Below are positions 1 to 7,826 of a stretch of DNA of 29,857 nucleotides, piece by piece. The stretch is from Lutibacter sp. (GTDB taxonomy: Bacteria; Bacteroidota; Bacteroidia; Flavobacteriales; Flavobacteriaceae). A program made the translations under genes and the position numbers. The notes under the pieces are model-generated. The model worked only from the letters and a program-made list of their open reading frames with translations. It was not told where the DNA came from and searched no databases. The stretch is taken from contig JAKIVA010000036.1 of NCBI GenBank assembly GCA_021647265.1, forward strand, positions 1 through 29,857. The letters are read 5' to 3'. Numbering within the stretch: the stretch's first letter is position 1; every line of letters begins with the position of its first letter.

Positions 1-720
1 GATATTCCTGAAGTAACGGAGCTTTCTTGGTATTTAAGTTGTTTTTATCCATATCAACGGTTGACTTTAGCACACAGTTTTAAAGATAAAGCTGATAGAT
101 TAGAAGATGTAAATGCTGGTTTGTTTTCATATCCAATGTTAATGGCTGCTGATATTTTACTGTATGATGCTGAAATTGTTCCTGTAGGAAAAGATCAATT
201 ACAACATTTAGAAATTTCAAGGGATGTTGCTAATAGATTTAACCATCAAATGGGAGAAATTTTAGTTCCACCTGAAGCAAAAATACAAAAAGGAACGATG
301 TACGTTCCCGGAACTGATGGCGGAAAAATGAGTAAATCAAGTGGGAATATTATCAATTTGTTTTTACCAGACAAACAGCTCCGTAAGCAAATTATGAAAA
401 TTAAAACAGATTCTACTCCGTTAGAAGCTCCTAAAAATCCTGATACTTGTAATTTGTTTGCTTTATATAAATTAGTGGCTTCACCTGAACAAATTGCAGA
501 AATGAAAGCAAATTATGAAGGTGGAAATTATGGTTACGGACATGCAAAACAAGCTTTTTATGAATTATTAATTGATAAATACGCTGAGGAAAGAGAACGC
601 TATAATTACTATATAAATAATTTGGAAGAGATTGACAAAGCTCTTTTAATTGGTGCAAAAAAAGCACGTATTGTTGCTACTGATGTTTTAAAAAGGGTTA
701 GAGAAAAGTTGGGGTATTAA
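1..720 (+). CDS. trpS: tryptophan--tRNA ligase, 3' part
   Basis: Tryptophanyl-tRNA synthetase, a class I cytoplasmic enzyme that charges tRNA-Trp. The reading frame is open from base 1, so the gene starts upstream of the window; the 239 codons seen are the C-terminal three quarters of a protein usually about 320-330 residues long. The fragment contains the family signature GKDQLQHLEISRD and an intact KMSKS ATP-binding loop (bases 325-339, context GGKMSKSSGN). The N-terminal HIGH-type motif lies outside the window. The family assignment is secure from these motifs. The gene ends 18 bp before the restriction endonuclease gene on the same strand, so read-through into it is possible; no terminator is visible between them. 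Confidence 0.97.
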   Translation, partial: DIPEVTELSWYLSCFYPYQRLTLAHSFKDKADRLEDVNAGLFSYPMLMAADILLYDAEIVPVGKDQLQHLEISRDVANRFNHQMGEILVPPEAKIQKGTMYVPGTDGGKMSKSSGNIINLFLPDKQLRKQIMKIKTDSTPLEAPKNPDTCNLFALYKLVASPEQIAEMKANYEGGNYGYGHAKQAFYELLIDKYAEERERYNYYINNLEEIDKALLIGAKKARIVATDVLKRVREKLGY

Positions 721-738
721 AAATAAAAAAAATGCATT

Positions 739-1449
739 ATGAGTGAAAATCAACTTTTAAAAATAGTAACAACCTATTTTAAAGATAAAATTTTTGAAAA
801 CCATAAAATTAATGCTCTAAAAACGCACTCAAAACTTAAATCTTATAAAATAAATCCAATTATTGTAAAATACCTTTCAAAAATTTTAGTAAATGATTTT
901 ACTCCAATAGGAATTGCAAAGGCATTGTACTATCCAAGAATATTAGGTACTTCAATTAATACTTCATTTGGAACAAGAATTCAAAACATGTTTGTTGAAC
1001 TCAACCTTGCCCAAGGTTCTTTAATTAAAGGAATGGATATTGAATTTATAGATAAAATTGATGGAAGAAAAAAATGGTGTCAATTAAAATCTGGACCAAA
1101 TACTATAAACTCTGAAGATGTAAACCCTTTACTTAAAAAATTTACATCAGTAACCAATTTAGCAAGAACTAATGCAATAAATCTTAATAATTCTGATTTA
1201 ATCTTGGGAGTTCTTTATGGAAACGAAGACCAATTAAGCCAGCATTATAAAAAAATTAATCAACTATTTCCAGTTGTAATTGGTAAGGAATTTTGGCATA
1301 GAATAACTGGATTTTCTACTTTTTATAACAAATTAGCTTATAACCTAGATACTATGATTTTAGATCTTGATACAGAAGATTTCTTAAAAAAAGGCTATAT
1401 GGCTTTGGCTAAAGATATAGAGGATTCTGACTTATTTAATTTTGAATAA
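739..1449 (+). CDS. probable type II restriction endonuclease
   Basis: 236-residue protein with a PD-(D/E)XK-like nuclease core: a GTSINTSFGTRIQ stretch (residues 70-82), then GMDIEFID (Asp100, Glu102) and CQLKSGPNTIN (Gln115-x-Lys117), giving the acid...QxK spacing of these nucleases. The QLKSGPNTIN block recalls PmeII/TdeIII-type restriction enzymes; this subfamily call is from memory and tentative. Its role would be to cut DNA unmodified by the neighbouring C5-cytosine methyltransferase, which converges on it and overlaps its last 55 bp. The start chosen is the ATG 18 bp after trpS; an ATG 7 bp earlier hits a stop after four codons. No control-protein gene is seen. The pair is probably an acquired, strain-variable module. 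The recognition site cannot be read from the sequence. Confidence 0.75.
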   Translation: MSENQLLKIVTTYFKDKIFENHKINALKTHSKLKSYKINPIIVKYLSKILVNDFTPIGIAKALYYPRILGTSINTSFGTRIQNMFVELNLAQGSLIKGMDIEFIDKIDGRKKWCQLKSGPNTINSEDVNPLLKKFTSVTNLARTNAINLNNSDLILGVLYGNEDQLSQHYKKINQLFPVVIGKEFWHRITGFSTFYNKLAYNLDTMILDLDTEDFLKKGYMALAKDIEDSDLFNFE

Positions 1450-2678
1450 TATTTATTTAAAAATTTCACAATAGAATACCCTATTTCTTGACCTAAATTA
1501 CAAGGAACAGCATTTCCTATTTGTTTGTATTGTTGAGAAACACTACCCATAAATTTCCAATTATCTGGAAAAGTTTGAATACGGGCATATTCTCTAACTG
1601 TAAATGGACGTGTTTCATCTGGGTGACATCTTTCAGTTTGTTTTTGGGCAGGACTACAAGTTAATGTTAAACTAGGTTCGTCCCATCCTATTCGTCTTGC
1701 CATTCCTGTTTTTCCACCTCCTAAATAAAAACTTTTACCCATATATTCTTTTTGAATATCTATTGGTAAATCTCTCCAATACCCTTTTGGAGGTACTAAA
1801 TCTAAAACATCTATTTTATACTGAGGGTATTTTGCTCCTTCTGATTTTGGAACATCACAATTATATAGCTCTCCTTTTTTTAAAGCATCTGATAAATTAT
1901 AAATTGTTTGATGTGGTTTTGGATATTCATATTTTATATCAATATCTTTTCTAACTCCCACTAAAATTATTCGTTCTCTTTTTTGAGGAACTTTATAATT
2001 AATTGCCTTTAATACTTTAACAGGAACAATATTATAGCCGATTTCGTCTAAAATTGACAACATTCCTTCTAGTGTTTTACCTTTTTCATGAGATAATAAA
2101 CCTTTTACATTTTCCCCAACACAAATTAATGGATTTACTTCTTTAACAACTCGTGCAAATTCATAAAATAAAGTTCCTCTTGCATCTTCTAAACCTAATT
2201 TTTTACCTGCATAACTAAATGCTTGGCAAGGAAAGCCACCAGTTACAATTTCTACTTTATTATTATATTTTCTAAAATCAAAAGTTTTTATATCACCTTC
2301 TAAAACGTTCCAATTTGGTCTGTTTTCTCTTAAAGTTTGACATGCCCATTTATCAATTTCATTTAATGCTTCACATTTTATTCCTGCCTTTTCAAGTCCA
2401 ATTGCTAAACCTCCTGCACCAGCAAATAATTCTAAAACTTTGTATTCTTTTAATGGTTGCTCTGAATTATCAATAATATCTTCAGTTTTGCTAGAAAATA
2501 ATTCTAAAAGAGCATTTACTTGTTCTTTTTTGTAAATTCTATAATCGCTAATTGGCTCTCTAAGAGCAGTAAATTTTCCATCTCTATCCCATCTTCGTAA
2601 AGTTTCTTTACTTTTACCTAAAATATCTGCCACCTCAGAAAGAGAATAATAATCTTTTATAACCATGTTATTCAACAT
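1395..2678 (-). CDS. DNA (cytosine-5-)-methyltransferase with N-terminal MerR-like HTH
   Basis: 427-residue modification enzyme. Residues about 10-58 form a MerR-type helix-turn-helix (YSLSEVADILGKSKETLRRWDRDG). The C5-methyltransferase motifs follow in order: motif I LELFAGAGGLAIGLE (82-96), motif IV with the PCQ catalytic loop (Cys151), motif VI ENV (189-191), motif VIII QKRER (232-236), motif IX TVREYARIQTFP (from 360) and motif X GNAVP (388-392). It would transfer a methyl group from SAM to cytosine C5 in the target site, protecting it from the convergent endonuclease. The fused HTH could help the enzyme repress its own gene, as some C5 methyltransferases do; that is inference. Start is ATG at 2678; an in-frame ATG at 2666 is an alternative and better spaced from the TAAATTTG box at 2692-2699. 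Confidence 0.95.
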   Translation of the reverse strand: MLNNMVIKDYYSLSEVADILGKSKETLRRWDRDGKFTALREPISDYRIYKKEQVNALLELFSSKTEDIIDNSEQPLKEYKVLELFAGAGGLAIGLEKAGIKCEALNEIDKWACQTLRENRPNWNVLEGDIKTFDFRKYNNKVEIVTGGFPCQAFSYAGKKLGLEDARGTLFYEFARVVKEVNPLICVGENVKGLLSHEKGKTLEGMLSILDEIGYNIVPVKVLKAINYKVPQKRERIILVGVRKDIDIKYEYPKPHQTIYNLSDALKKGELYNCDVPKSEGAKYPQYKIDVLDLVPPKGYWRDLPIDIQKEYMGKSFYLGGGKTGMARRIGWDEPSLTLTCSPAQKQTERCHPDETRPFTVREYARIQTFPDNWKFMGSVSQQYKQIGNAVPCNLGQEIGYSIVKFLNKYYSKLNKSESSISLAKAI

Positions 2679-2734
2679 TAAACAATGGTTACAAATTTAA
2701 TAAAATTTTTAAGATAATCTATTTTCTTTTGCGT

Positions 2735-2845
2735 TAAGGATTGAATACTTCGGCAGGGTTCAGTACAGGCTATTATTTGAACTTTTTCAAGTTGCTTTAT
2801 GCAACTTAAAAAGCGAGTAGTGAAAGCCTAACCTAACGAGTAACA
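2735..2845. repeat. structured intergenic repeat (REP-like) with hairpin
   Basis: The gap between the methyltransferase start and the aldo/keto reductase stop holds a sequence that folds into a long imperfect hairpin. The core is AAGTTGC (2789-2795), loop TTTAT, GCAACTT (2801-2807), extended by CTTTTT (2782-2787) and AAAAAG (2808-2813) around one bulged C. An outer arm AGGCT (2767-2771) pairs with AGCCT (2825-2829). The CTTCGGCAGGGTTCAGTACAGG segment, read here in parts, resembles dispersed intergenic repeats common in flavobacterial genomes (from memory). The core hairpin could also act as a weak terminator. Confidence 0.5.
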
Positions 2846-2862
2846 CCTATAAAATAAAAAAT

Positions 2863-3900
2863 TTAAGGTGCTGGATTAGGTTGTAAATCTTGAATTTCAT
2901 CAATTTTATTCAGTGTTTCTTTTGAAAGTTCCACATGAATGCTACCAATATTTTCTTTGAGTTGTTCCATAGAAGTTGCTCCAATAATATTAGAAGTAAC
3001 AAATGGTTGTTGTGTTACAAATGCCAATGATAATTGTGCTAAACTAATGCTGAGTTCTTTTGCTAAATCTGCATATTTTTGAGTTAAAAATCGAGATTCA
3101 TCACTATTATACCTTGAAAATACAGGGAATAATGTTAAACGTGCATTTTTTGGCATTTTCCCACCTAAATATTTACCAGATAACATTCCAAATGCCATTG
3201 GTGAGTAGGCTAATAAACCCACTTTTTCGCGCATGGCAACTTCAGCTAAACCAATTTCAAAAGTTCTGTTTAATAAGGAATACGGATTTTGAATTGTTTT
3301 ACAACGAGTTAAATTATTGCTTTTACTCTCTTCTAAATGACGCATTAAACCCCAAGGTGTTTCATTTGAAACTCCATAATGACGAATTTTACCTTCTTTT
3401 ACCAACGAATCTAATTTTACAATAACTTCTTTGAAATTATCATCCCATTTATCCTCAAAATTGTGTTTGTAATTTCTTTGAGAAAAGAAATTAGTACTTC
3501 GTTCTGGCCAGTGTAATTGATACACATCAATATAATCGGTTTTAAGTCGTTTTAAACTTTTTTCAAGGGCATCATCAATGGCTTCGTTTGAAAATCCCAT
3601 ATTATCTCGAATATAACTTAAGCCAGGACTTGGCCCTGTAATTTTAGTAGCAATAACCAACTCATCTCTTTTCTGATTTTTCAACCAACTACCAATATAT
3701 TTTTCTGTATTACCTTGTGTTTCTTGTCTTCCTGGAACTGAATACATTTCAGCGGTATCAATAAAATTAATTCCTTTTTCTACGGCATAATTTAGTTGTT
3801 CATGGGCTTCACTTTCGGTATTTTGTTCGCCAAAAGTCATAGTTCCTAAACAAATTTTACTGACTTTTATATTGGTATTTGGTATGGTTGTATATTTCAT
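2863..3900 (-). CDS. Tas-like NADP(H)-dependent aldo/keto reductase
   Basis: 345-residue TIM-barrel oxidoreductase, nearly the same length as E. coli Tas (346) and similar along its whole length: LGTMTFGEQN near the N-terminus, TAEMY, ETQGNTE, LHWPER, GVSNET, TIQNPYSLLNR, LAYSPMAFGMLSGKYL and a final NPAP resembling the YPAP end of Tas. The aldo/keto reductase tetrad is visible as Asp48, Tyr53, Lys86 and His130. It should reduce carbonyl substrates with NADPH in the cytoplasm; the physiological substrate is unknown. The gene is monocistronic: a strong terminator lies upstream (3969-4004) and a TACATTTG promoter box sits 20 nt before its ATG. Confidence 0.93.
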   Translation of the reverse strand: MKYTTIPNTNIKVSKICLGTMTFGEQNTESEAHEQLNYAVEKGINFIDTAEMYSVPGRQETQGNTEKYIGSWLKNQKRDELVIATKITGPSPGLSYIRDNMGFSNEAIDDALEKSLKRLKTDYIDVYQLHWPERSTNFFSQRNYKHNFEDKWDDNFKEVIVKLDSLVKEGKIRHYGVSNETPWGLMRHLEESKSNNLTRCKTIQNPYSLLNRTFEIGLAEVAMREKVGLLAYSPMAFGMLSGKYLGGKMPKNARLTLFPVFSRYNSDESRFLTQKYADLAKELSISLAQLSLAFVTQQPFVTSNIIGATSMEQLKENIGSIHVELSKETLNKIDEIQDLQPNPAP

Positions 3901-3920
3901 TTTTAGATTTTTTGAAGACT

Positions 3921-3928
3921 CAAATGTA
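3921..3928 (-). promoter_or_regulatory. -7 promoter box of the aldo/keto reductase gene
   Basis: The minus strand reads TACATTTG, an exact match to the Bacteroidota -7 consensus TAnnTTTG, with 20 nt between the box and the ATG at 3900. No convincing TTG-type -33 element is visible at the usual distance. Confidence 0.55.
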
Positions 3929-3968
3929 GTAAAATTATTTATGGTTGGAATTTAAAAAAAATTTATAT

Positions 3969-4004
3969 AAAAATCACTTTCTACTCAAACAGAAAGTGAT
4001 TTTT
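3969..4004 (-). terminator. intrinsic terminator downstream of pgk
   Basis: Perfect 14-bp inverted repeat (3969-3982 with 3991-4004; core ATCACTTTCT / AGAAAGTGAT) around an 8-nt loop, flanked by A and T runs on both sides. It could therefore stop transcription in either direction. Its position after the pgk stop and before the aldo/keto reductase promoter suits it to ending pgk transcription. Confidence 0.85.
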
Positions 4005-4018
4005 AATTTTATAATGAG

Positions 4019-4062
4019 ATTCTGAAATAAGCCAGCCTGCTGCTGGCAGGTTCAGAATGACG
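4019..4062. repeat. palindromic intergenic repeat (REP-like)
   Basis: Between the pgk stop and its terminator there is a nested palindrome. The outer arms are ATTCTGAA (4019-4026) and TTCAGAAT (4051-4058). The inner arms are GCCAGC (4031-4036) and GCTGGC (4042-4047), with an alternative pairing CCTGC (4036-4040) to GCAGG (4046-4050). The flanking AGAATGACG is typical of dispersed flavobacterial repeats as I remember them. It is much richer in GC than its surroundings. Confidence 0.6.
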
Positions 4063-4070
4063 TTTTATTT

Positions 4071-5258
4071 TTATTTTAACATGGCTTCAATACCGGGCAA
4101 TGTTTTACCTTCTAAACTTTCTAACATTGCTCCGCCACCTGTAGAAACATAGCTTACTTTATTTTCAAAACCAAATTGTTTTACTGCAGCTACAGAATCT
4201 CCGCCACCTACTAATGAGAATGCTCCTTTTTTGGTTGCTTCAGCAATTGAATTCCCTAAGGCAATAGTTCCTTTTGAAAAACTTTCCATTTCAAAAACAC
4301 CTAGCGGTCCGTTCCATAAAATAGTTTTAGATTCAAGAACAACTTTATTAAAAATTTCGATTGATTTTGGTCCTGCATCCAGTCCTTGCCAACCATCAGG
4401 AATTTTATTTATATCACAAATTTGGGTGTTTGCATCATTACTAAAAGCATCTGCAGCAACAACATCAACCGGAATATAAACTTGAACTCCTTTTTCTTTT
4501 GCTTGTTTTAAAATATCTAACGCCAATTCCTGTTTGTCATCTTCACAAATTGAATCTCCTATTTTTCCTCCTTGAGCCTTCACAAACGTAAAACTCATTC
4601 CGCCTCCAATAATTAAATAATCTACTGTATCTAAAATATTTTCAATTACCGTAATTTTTGAAGACACTTTTGCACCTCCTAAAATTGCTAAAACAGGTTT
4701 TTCACCTTCTTCTAATACTTTTTTAATACTTTCTATTTCTTTTGCTAATAAGAAACCAAAACACTTATTGTTAGGAAAAAATTGTGCAACTATTGTTGTA
4801 GAAGCGTGCGCTCTGTGTGCAGTTCCAAAAGCATCATTTACATATACATCGCCTAATTTAGAAAGTTGCTTTGCAAAATTAACATCGCCTACTTTTTCTT
4901 CAGGATGAAAACGTAAGTTTTCAAGTAACAACACTTCTCCCATTTTTAATTCTGAAACCATTTTTTCAACTTCATCACCAACACAATCTGAAGCAAATTT
5001 TACTTCAATACCTAAAACTTCTGAAACTTCTTTTACAATATGCTTTAATGAATATTTTTCTTCAACTCCTTTTGGACGACCTAAATGTGACATTAAAACT
5101 ACAGCTCCTCCATCTTTTAAAACTTTACTTATAGTAGGTTTTGCTGATTGAATCCTTGTTGCATCAGTAACTTCAAAATTTTCATTTAAAGGAACATTAA
5201 AATCTACTCGAATTAACGCTTTTTTACCTTTAAAATTTATGTTATCAATTGTTTTCAT
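4071..5258 (-). CDS. pgk: phosphoglycerate kinase
   Basis: Glycolytic enzyme converting 1,3-bisphosphoglycerate and ADP to 3-phosphoglycerate and ATP, and the reverse in gluconeogenesis. It is 395 residues long, normal for bacterial PGK. N-domain substrate-binding motifs are RVDFNVP (17-23), SHLGRP (57-62) and the HRAHAS segment; C-domain nucleotide-binding features are GGAKVSSKI and the C-terminal GGGDSVAAV. The start is taken at ATG 5258, giving MKTIDNINFKGKKALIRVDF, the expected PGK N-terminus. A longer frame reaches 5291 but adds 11 residues that are not PGK-like and runs over the promoter box. The gene is monocistronic, with its own -7 box and terminator. Confidence 0.98.
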   Translation of the reverse strand: MKTIDNINFKGKKALIRVDFNVPLNENFEVTDATRIQSAKPTISKVLKDGGAVVLMSHLGRPKGVEEKYSLKHIVKEVSEVLGIEVKFASDCVGDEVEKMVSELKMGEVLLLENLRFHPEEKVGDVNFAKQLSKLGDVYVNDAFGTAHRAHASTTIVAQFFPNNKCFGFLLAKEIESIKKVLEEGEKPVLAILGGAKVSSKITVIENILDTVDYLIIGGGMSFTFVKAQGGKIGDSICEDDKQELALDILKQAKEKGVQVYIPVDVVAADAFSNDANTQICDINKIPDGWQGLDAGPKSIEIFNKVVLESKTILWNGPLGVFEMESFSKGTIALGNSIAEATKKGAFSLVGGGDSVAAVKQFGFENKVSYVSTGGGAMLESLEGKTLPGIEAMLK

Positions 5259-5277
5259 TCTTAAAAATTTAGTATTG

Positions 5278-5285
5278 CAAATATA
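5278..5285 (-). promoter_or_regulatory. -7 promoter box of pgk
   Basis: The minus strand reads TATATTTG, an exact TAnnTTTG match, 19 nt before the pgk ATG at 5258. This supports the shorter pgk start, because the longer frame would begin upstream of the promoter. Confidence 0.6.
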
Positions 5286-5387
5286 ATTCAATTTATGCTA
5301 AGGGTATTTATTTTTTACGAAACCGATTTCATTAAAAATTAAACTTTTTAGAATTTCATTTGTTGAAAATGTTTTACTTTAGCTTTA

Positions 5388-6530
5388 ATGAAATTTTCTA
5401 AAATTTTAGGGCAAGAACATCTTAAGAATCATTTAATAAAATCAACCGACAACGGTAGGGTTTCACACGCACAATTATTTGTTGGAAAAGAAGGTTCAGG
5501 AACCTTGCCTATGGCAATAGCTTACGCCCAATATATCTTGTGCAGTACAAGTAATAATAAAGAAGATTGTGCTTTAAAATGTTCTAAATTAATACATCCA
5601 GATTTACACTTTGCTTTCCCTGTTGCAACCAATGATATTGTTAAAAAACATCCTGTAAGTAACTTATTTTTAAAAGATTGGAGAAATTTTATTCATTTAA
5701 ATCCTTATGGAAACTTATTTGAATGGCTTCAAACTATAGGTGTAGAAAATAAACAAGGCTTAATTGGGGTTGATGAAGCAGAAGAAATTGTAAAAGCTTT
5801 GAAACTGAAATCGTATGAGGGTGGTTATAAAGTAATGATTATTTGGATGGCTGAAAAAATGAATATTTCAGCTGCAAATAAATTGTTGAAATTACTAGAA
5901 GAACCTCCTGAAAAAACAGTGTTTTTATTAGTTGCTGAAAATGAAGAACAAATTATTGCAACCATAAAATCTCGTTGCCAAATTTTACAATTCCCATTAT
6001 TACCAGAAGAAGAAATAGTAAAAGGGTTGATTGAAAAAGAAGGAACAGATTTTCCAATAGCACAACAAATTGCCAATCAGGCAGACGGAAATTTTAATAA
6101 AGCATTGCATTTGCTACACAATGATAATGCAGATGAGCAATTTGAACAATGGTTTATTATTTGGGTAAGAGCTGCCTTTAAAGCAAAAGGAAACGCAGCT
6201 GTAATTCAGCAATTAATTGAATGGAGTGAAACCATTTCAAAAACCGGTAGAGAAACGCAAAAACGTTTTTTAAACTACTGCTTACAATTCTTTAGACAAG
6301 CCCTTTTATTAAATTACAATGCGACTTCTTTGGTTTATCTACAGCCTAAAACACCCAGTTTTAAAATAGAAAATTTCGCTCCTTTTGTTCATAGTGGTAA
6401 TATTTTAGAAATTTCTGAAGAACTAAACGATGCTATTTATCATATTGAACGTAATGGAAATGCTAAAATAATTTTATTAGACTTATCAATTAAATTAACA
6501 CGTCTTTTACACGTAAAAGAAAAACCTTAA
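5388..6530 (+). CDS. holB: DNA polymerase III subunit delta' (clamp loader)
   Basis: 380-residue AAA+ family protein of the clamp-loader complex, which loads the beta clamp during replication. It starts with the typical FSKILGQEHLKNHL, has a degenerate P-loop (GKEGSGTL, residues 33-40, without the Walker A lysine, as expected for a delta' subunit that does not hydrolyse ATP), LLKLLEEPP (about 166-174) and the SRC motif (195-197). The zinc-binding region shows three cysteines (52, 61, 65) followed by HPDLH, not the four of E. coli. The gene faces away from pgk across a 129-bp gap. The small membrane-protein gene follows 10 bp later and is probably co-transcribed. Confidence 0.93.
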   Translation: MKFSKILGQEHLKNHLIKSTDNGRVSHAQLFVGKEGSGTLPMAIAYAQYILCSTSNNKEDCALKCSKLIHPDLHFAFPVATNDIVKKHPVSNLFLKDWRNFIHLNPYGNLFEWLQTIGVENKQGLIGVDEAEEIVKALKLKSYEGGYKVMIIWMAEKMNISAANKLLKLLEEPPEKTVFLLVAENEEQIIATIKSRCQILQFPLLPEEEIVKGLIEKEGTDFPIAQQIANQADGNFNKALHLLHNDNADEQFEQWFIIWVRAAFKAKGNAAVIQQLIEWSETISKTGRETQKRFLNYCLQFFRQALLLNYNATSLVYLQPKTPSFKIENFAPFVHSGNILEISEELNDAIYHIERNGNAKIILLDLSIKLTRLLHVKEKP

Positions 6531-6540
6531 CTCTTAACAA

Positions 6541-6936
6541 ATGTCTCTTTTTAACAGTCATTCAGTAGAAATATTAATTTTATTATTTTTTATTATCACT
6601 TATTTCATGTCTGTAATTGAAAAATTAGGTGATTGGAAAGGAAGTGTTTTGTATTATTCAAACCATTTTAAAAAAACTGTACTTCAAAAAATAATACCTC
6701 TCTTATTATTGAATATAATAATTTTTGAAATTGTAACTTTATTTTTATTGTTAATTGGACTTTATTTTCTTGTCGAAGAAAGTTCTTTTATTATAGCAAA
6801 AATTGGAATGGAAGTTTCAGCAATTACCTTATTACAATTTTTGGTTGGCCAGCGTTTAGCAAAAGATTATCAAGGCGCTATGAACGTTACAATATACTTT
6901 ATATTAAACATCATTGGTATTTATATATTATCATAA
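6541..6936 (+). CDS. small DoxX-like membrane protein
   Basis: 131-residue, strongly hydrophobic protein with about four predicted membrane helices: residues about 9-25, 50-75, 78-98 and 110-130. A conserved-looking SVIEKLGDWKG segment and HF after the first helix resemble small DoxX-like proteins of Bacteroidota; this family assignment is by recollection. Function is unknown. It begins 10 bp after holB on the same strand and is followed by a palindromic terminator shared with the convergent OmpH-like gene. Confidence 0.75.
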   Translation: MSLFNSHSVEILILLFFIITYFMSVIEKLGDWKGSVLYYSNHFKKTVLQKIIPLLLLNIIIFEIVTLFLLLIGLYFLVEESSFIIAKIGMEVSAITLLQFLVGQRLAKDYQGAMNVTIYFILNIIGIYILS

Positions 6937-7037
6937 CTAGTTGATTATTAGTTATTTATTTAGAGATTAAATATACTTATTGTTATTTTAAAAATATTAA
7001 ATACTTACACTTTCTGGAGCAAAATTATGGTAATAAA

Positions 7038-7065
7038 AAACTCTTTAATTTAAATTAAAGAGTTT
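7038..7065. terminator. bidirectional terminator between convergent genes
   Basis: Perfect 28-bp palindrome (arms 7038-7051 and 7052-7065; AAACTCTTTAA / TTAAAGAGTTT around a TTTAAA centre) with an A run upstream and T-rich sequence downstream. It lies between the 3' ends of the DoxX-like gene (+) and the OmpH-like gene (-), so it can serve both. Confidence 0.8.
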
Positions 7066-7092
7066 AGTTATTTGAATATAAGTTGTTTTGAT

Positions 7093-7599
7093 TTATTTAG
7101 AAAATTCTGTATTTAAAGCCTTTAAAACGTCCTTTGTAACATTTAGTGTTTCATCTCCGTACATAACCGTTCCTTTTCCTGAAGTTCCCAAAATTAATTG
7201 ATATCCATTTGCTTTTGCATAACTTTCAACCAAACTATCAACTTTTTTAGTAATTGCTTTATAGTTTTCTTGATTTTCTTGTTGCAACACTTGAGAGGCC
7301 TGTTGTTGTTGTGCTTGTATAATTTGTTGTTCTTGTTGTAATGCCTGCTCAGTTTGAGCTCTTTTTTGAGCTGACATTTTTTGAGCTTTTTGATAATACT
7401 GCTGAACTTTCAACTTAAATGGCATAGCAATACTATCTAATTCTTTAGCCATTTTTTCTTGTTTCTCTTTGATTTGTATTTCTAATGCTTTTGTTGCTTC
7501 ATAATCTTTCATTAAAACTTCAATATCTACATACGCTATTTTAGTTTGATTACACGATGCAAACACAAATGCAACAACTACAATTAATAATTTTTTCAT
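7093..7599 (-). CDS. OmpH/Skp-family periplasmic chaperone-like lipoprotein
   Basis: 168-residue envelope protein. It starts with a short lipoprotein signal peptide ending in FASC (Cys16 as the likely lipidation site). The mature part opens with IAYVDIEVLMKDYEA, typical of OmpH/Skp proteins, followed by a long Gln/Lys-rich coiled coil (about 38-120) and a C-terminal beta segment (QLILGTSGKGTVMYG, LNVTKDVLKALN) also characteristic of the family. Skp-type proteins hold unfolded outer-membrane proteins in the periplasm; a lipid anchor is a variation seen in Bacteroidota. It is a single gene closed by the palindromic terminator. Confidence 0.88.
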   Translation of the reverse strand: MKKLLIVVVAFVFASCNQTKIAYVDIEVLMKDYEATKALEIQIKEKQEKMAKELDSIAMPFKLKVQQYYQKAQKMSAQKRAQTEQALQQEQQIIQAQQQQASQVLQQENQENYKAITKKVDSLVESYAKANGYQLILGTSGKGTVMYGDETLNVTKDVLKALNTEFSK

Positions 7600-7826
7600 T
7601 TTTTTTGTTTTGGAATTGATAAAATATTTTGCGAATATATAAACAAAAATCTAAGTTTGGTTTAATATTTAGTACTATTGGTATTTCTTATTATTAAAAA
7701 TTAAATAATAATAAATATTTATAGGAAACAGCTTTATTATGACGTCTTACAGCTTTCTTCTAGGTTTATAATAGTATTGTTTTCGGAGAACTGTAAAAAC
7801 ACTCTTAAATCTCTTTAAAATGGGTT

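Noticed and set aside
739..2678. GGNCC as the target of the restriction-modification pair, judged by site avoidance
   Set aside because: By eye, GGNCC sites occur many times in the window, so no avoidance is visible; a protected site need not be avoided, so nothing can be concluded.
5375..5382. TACTTTAG as a promoter box for holB
   Set aside because: It has one mismatch to TAnnTTTG and ends only 5 nt before the ATG, unlike the consistent 19-26 nt seen elsewhere.
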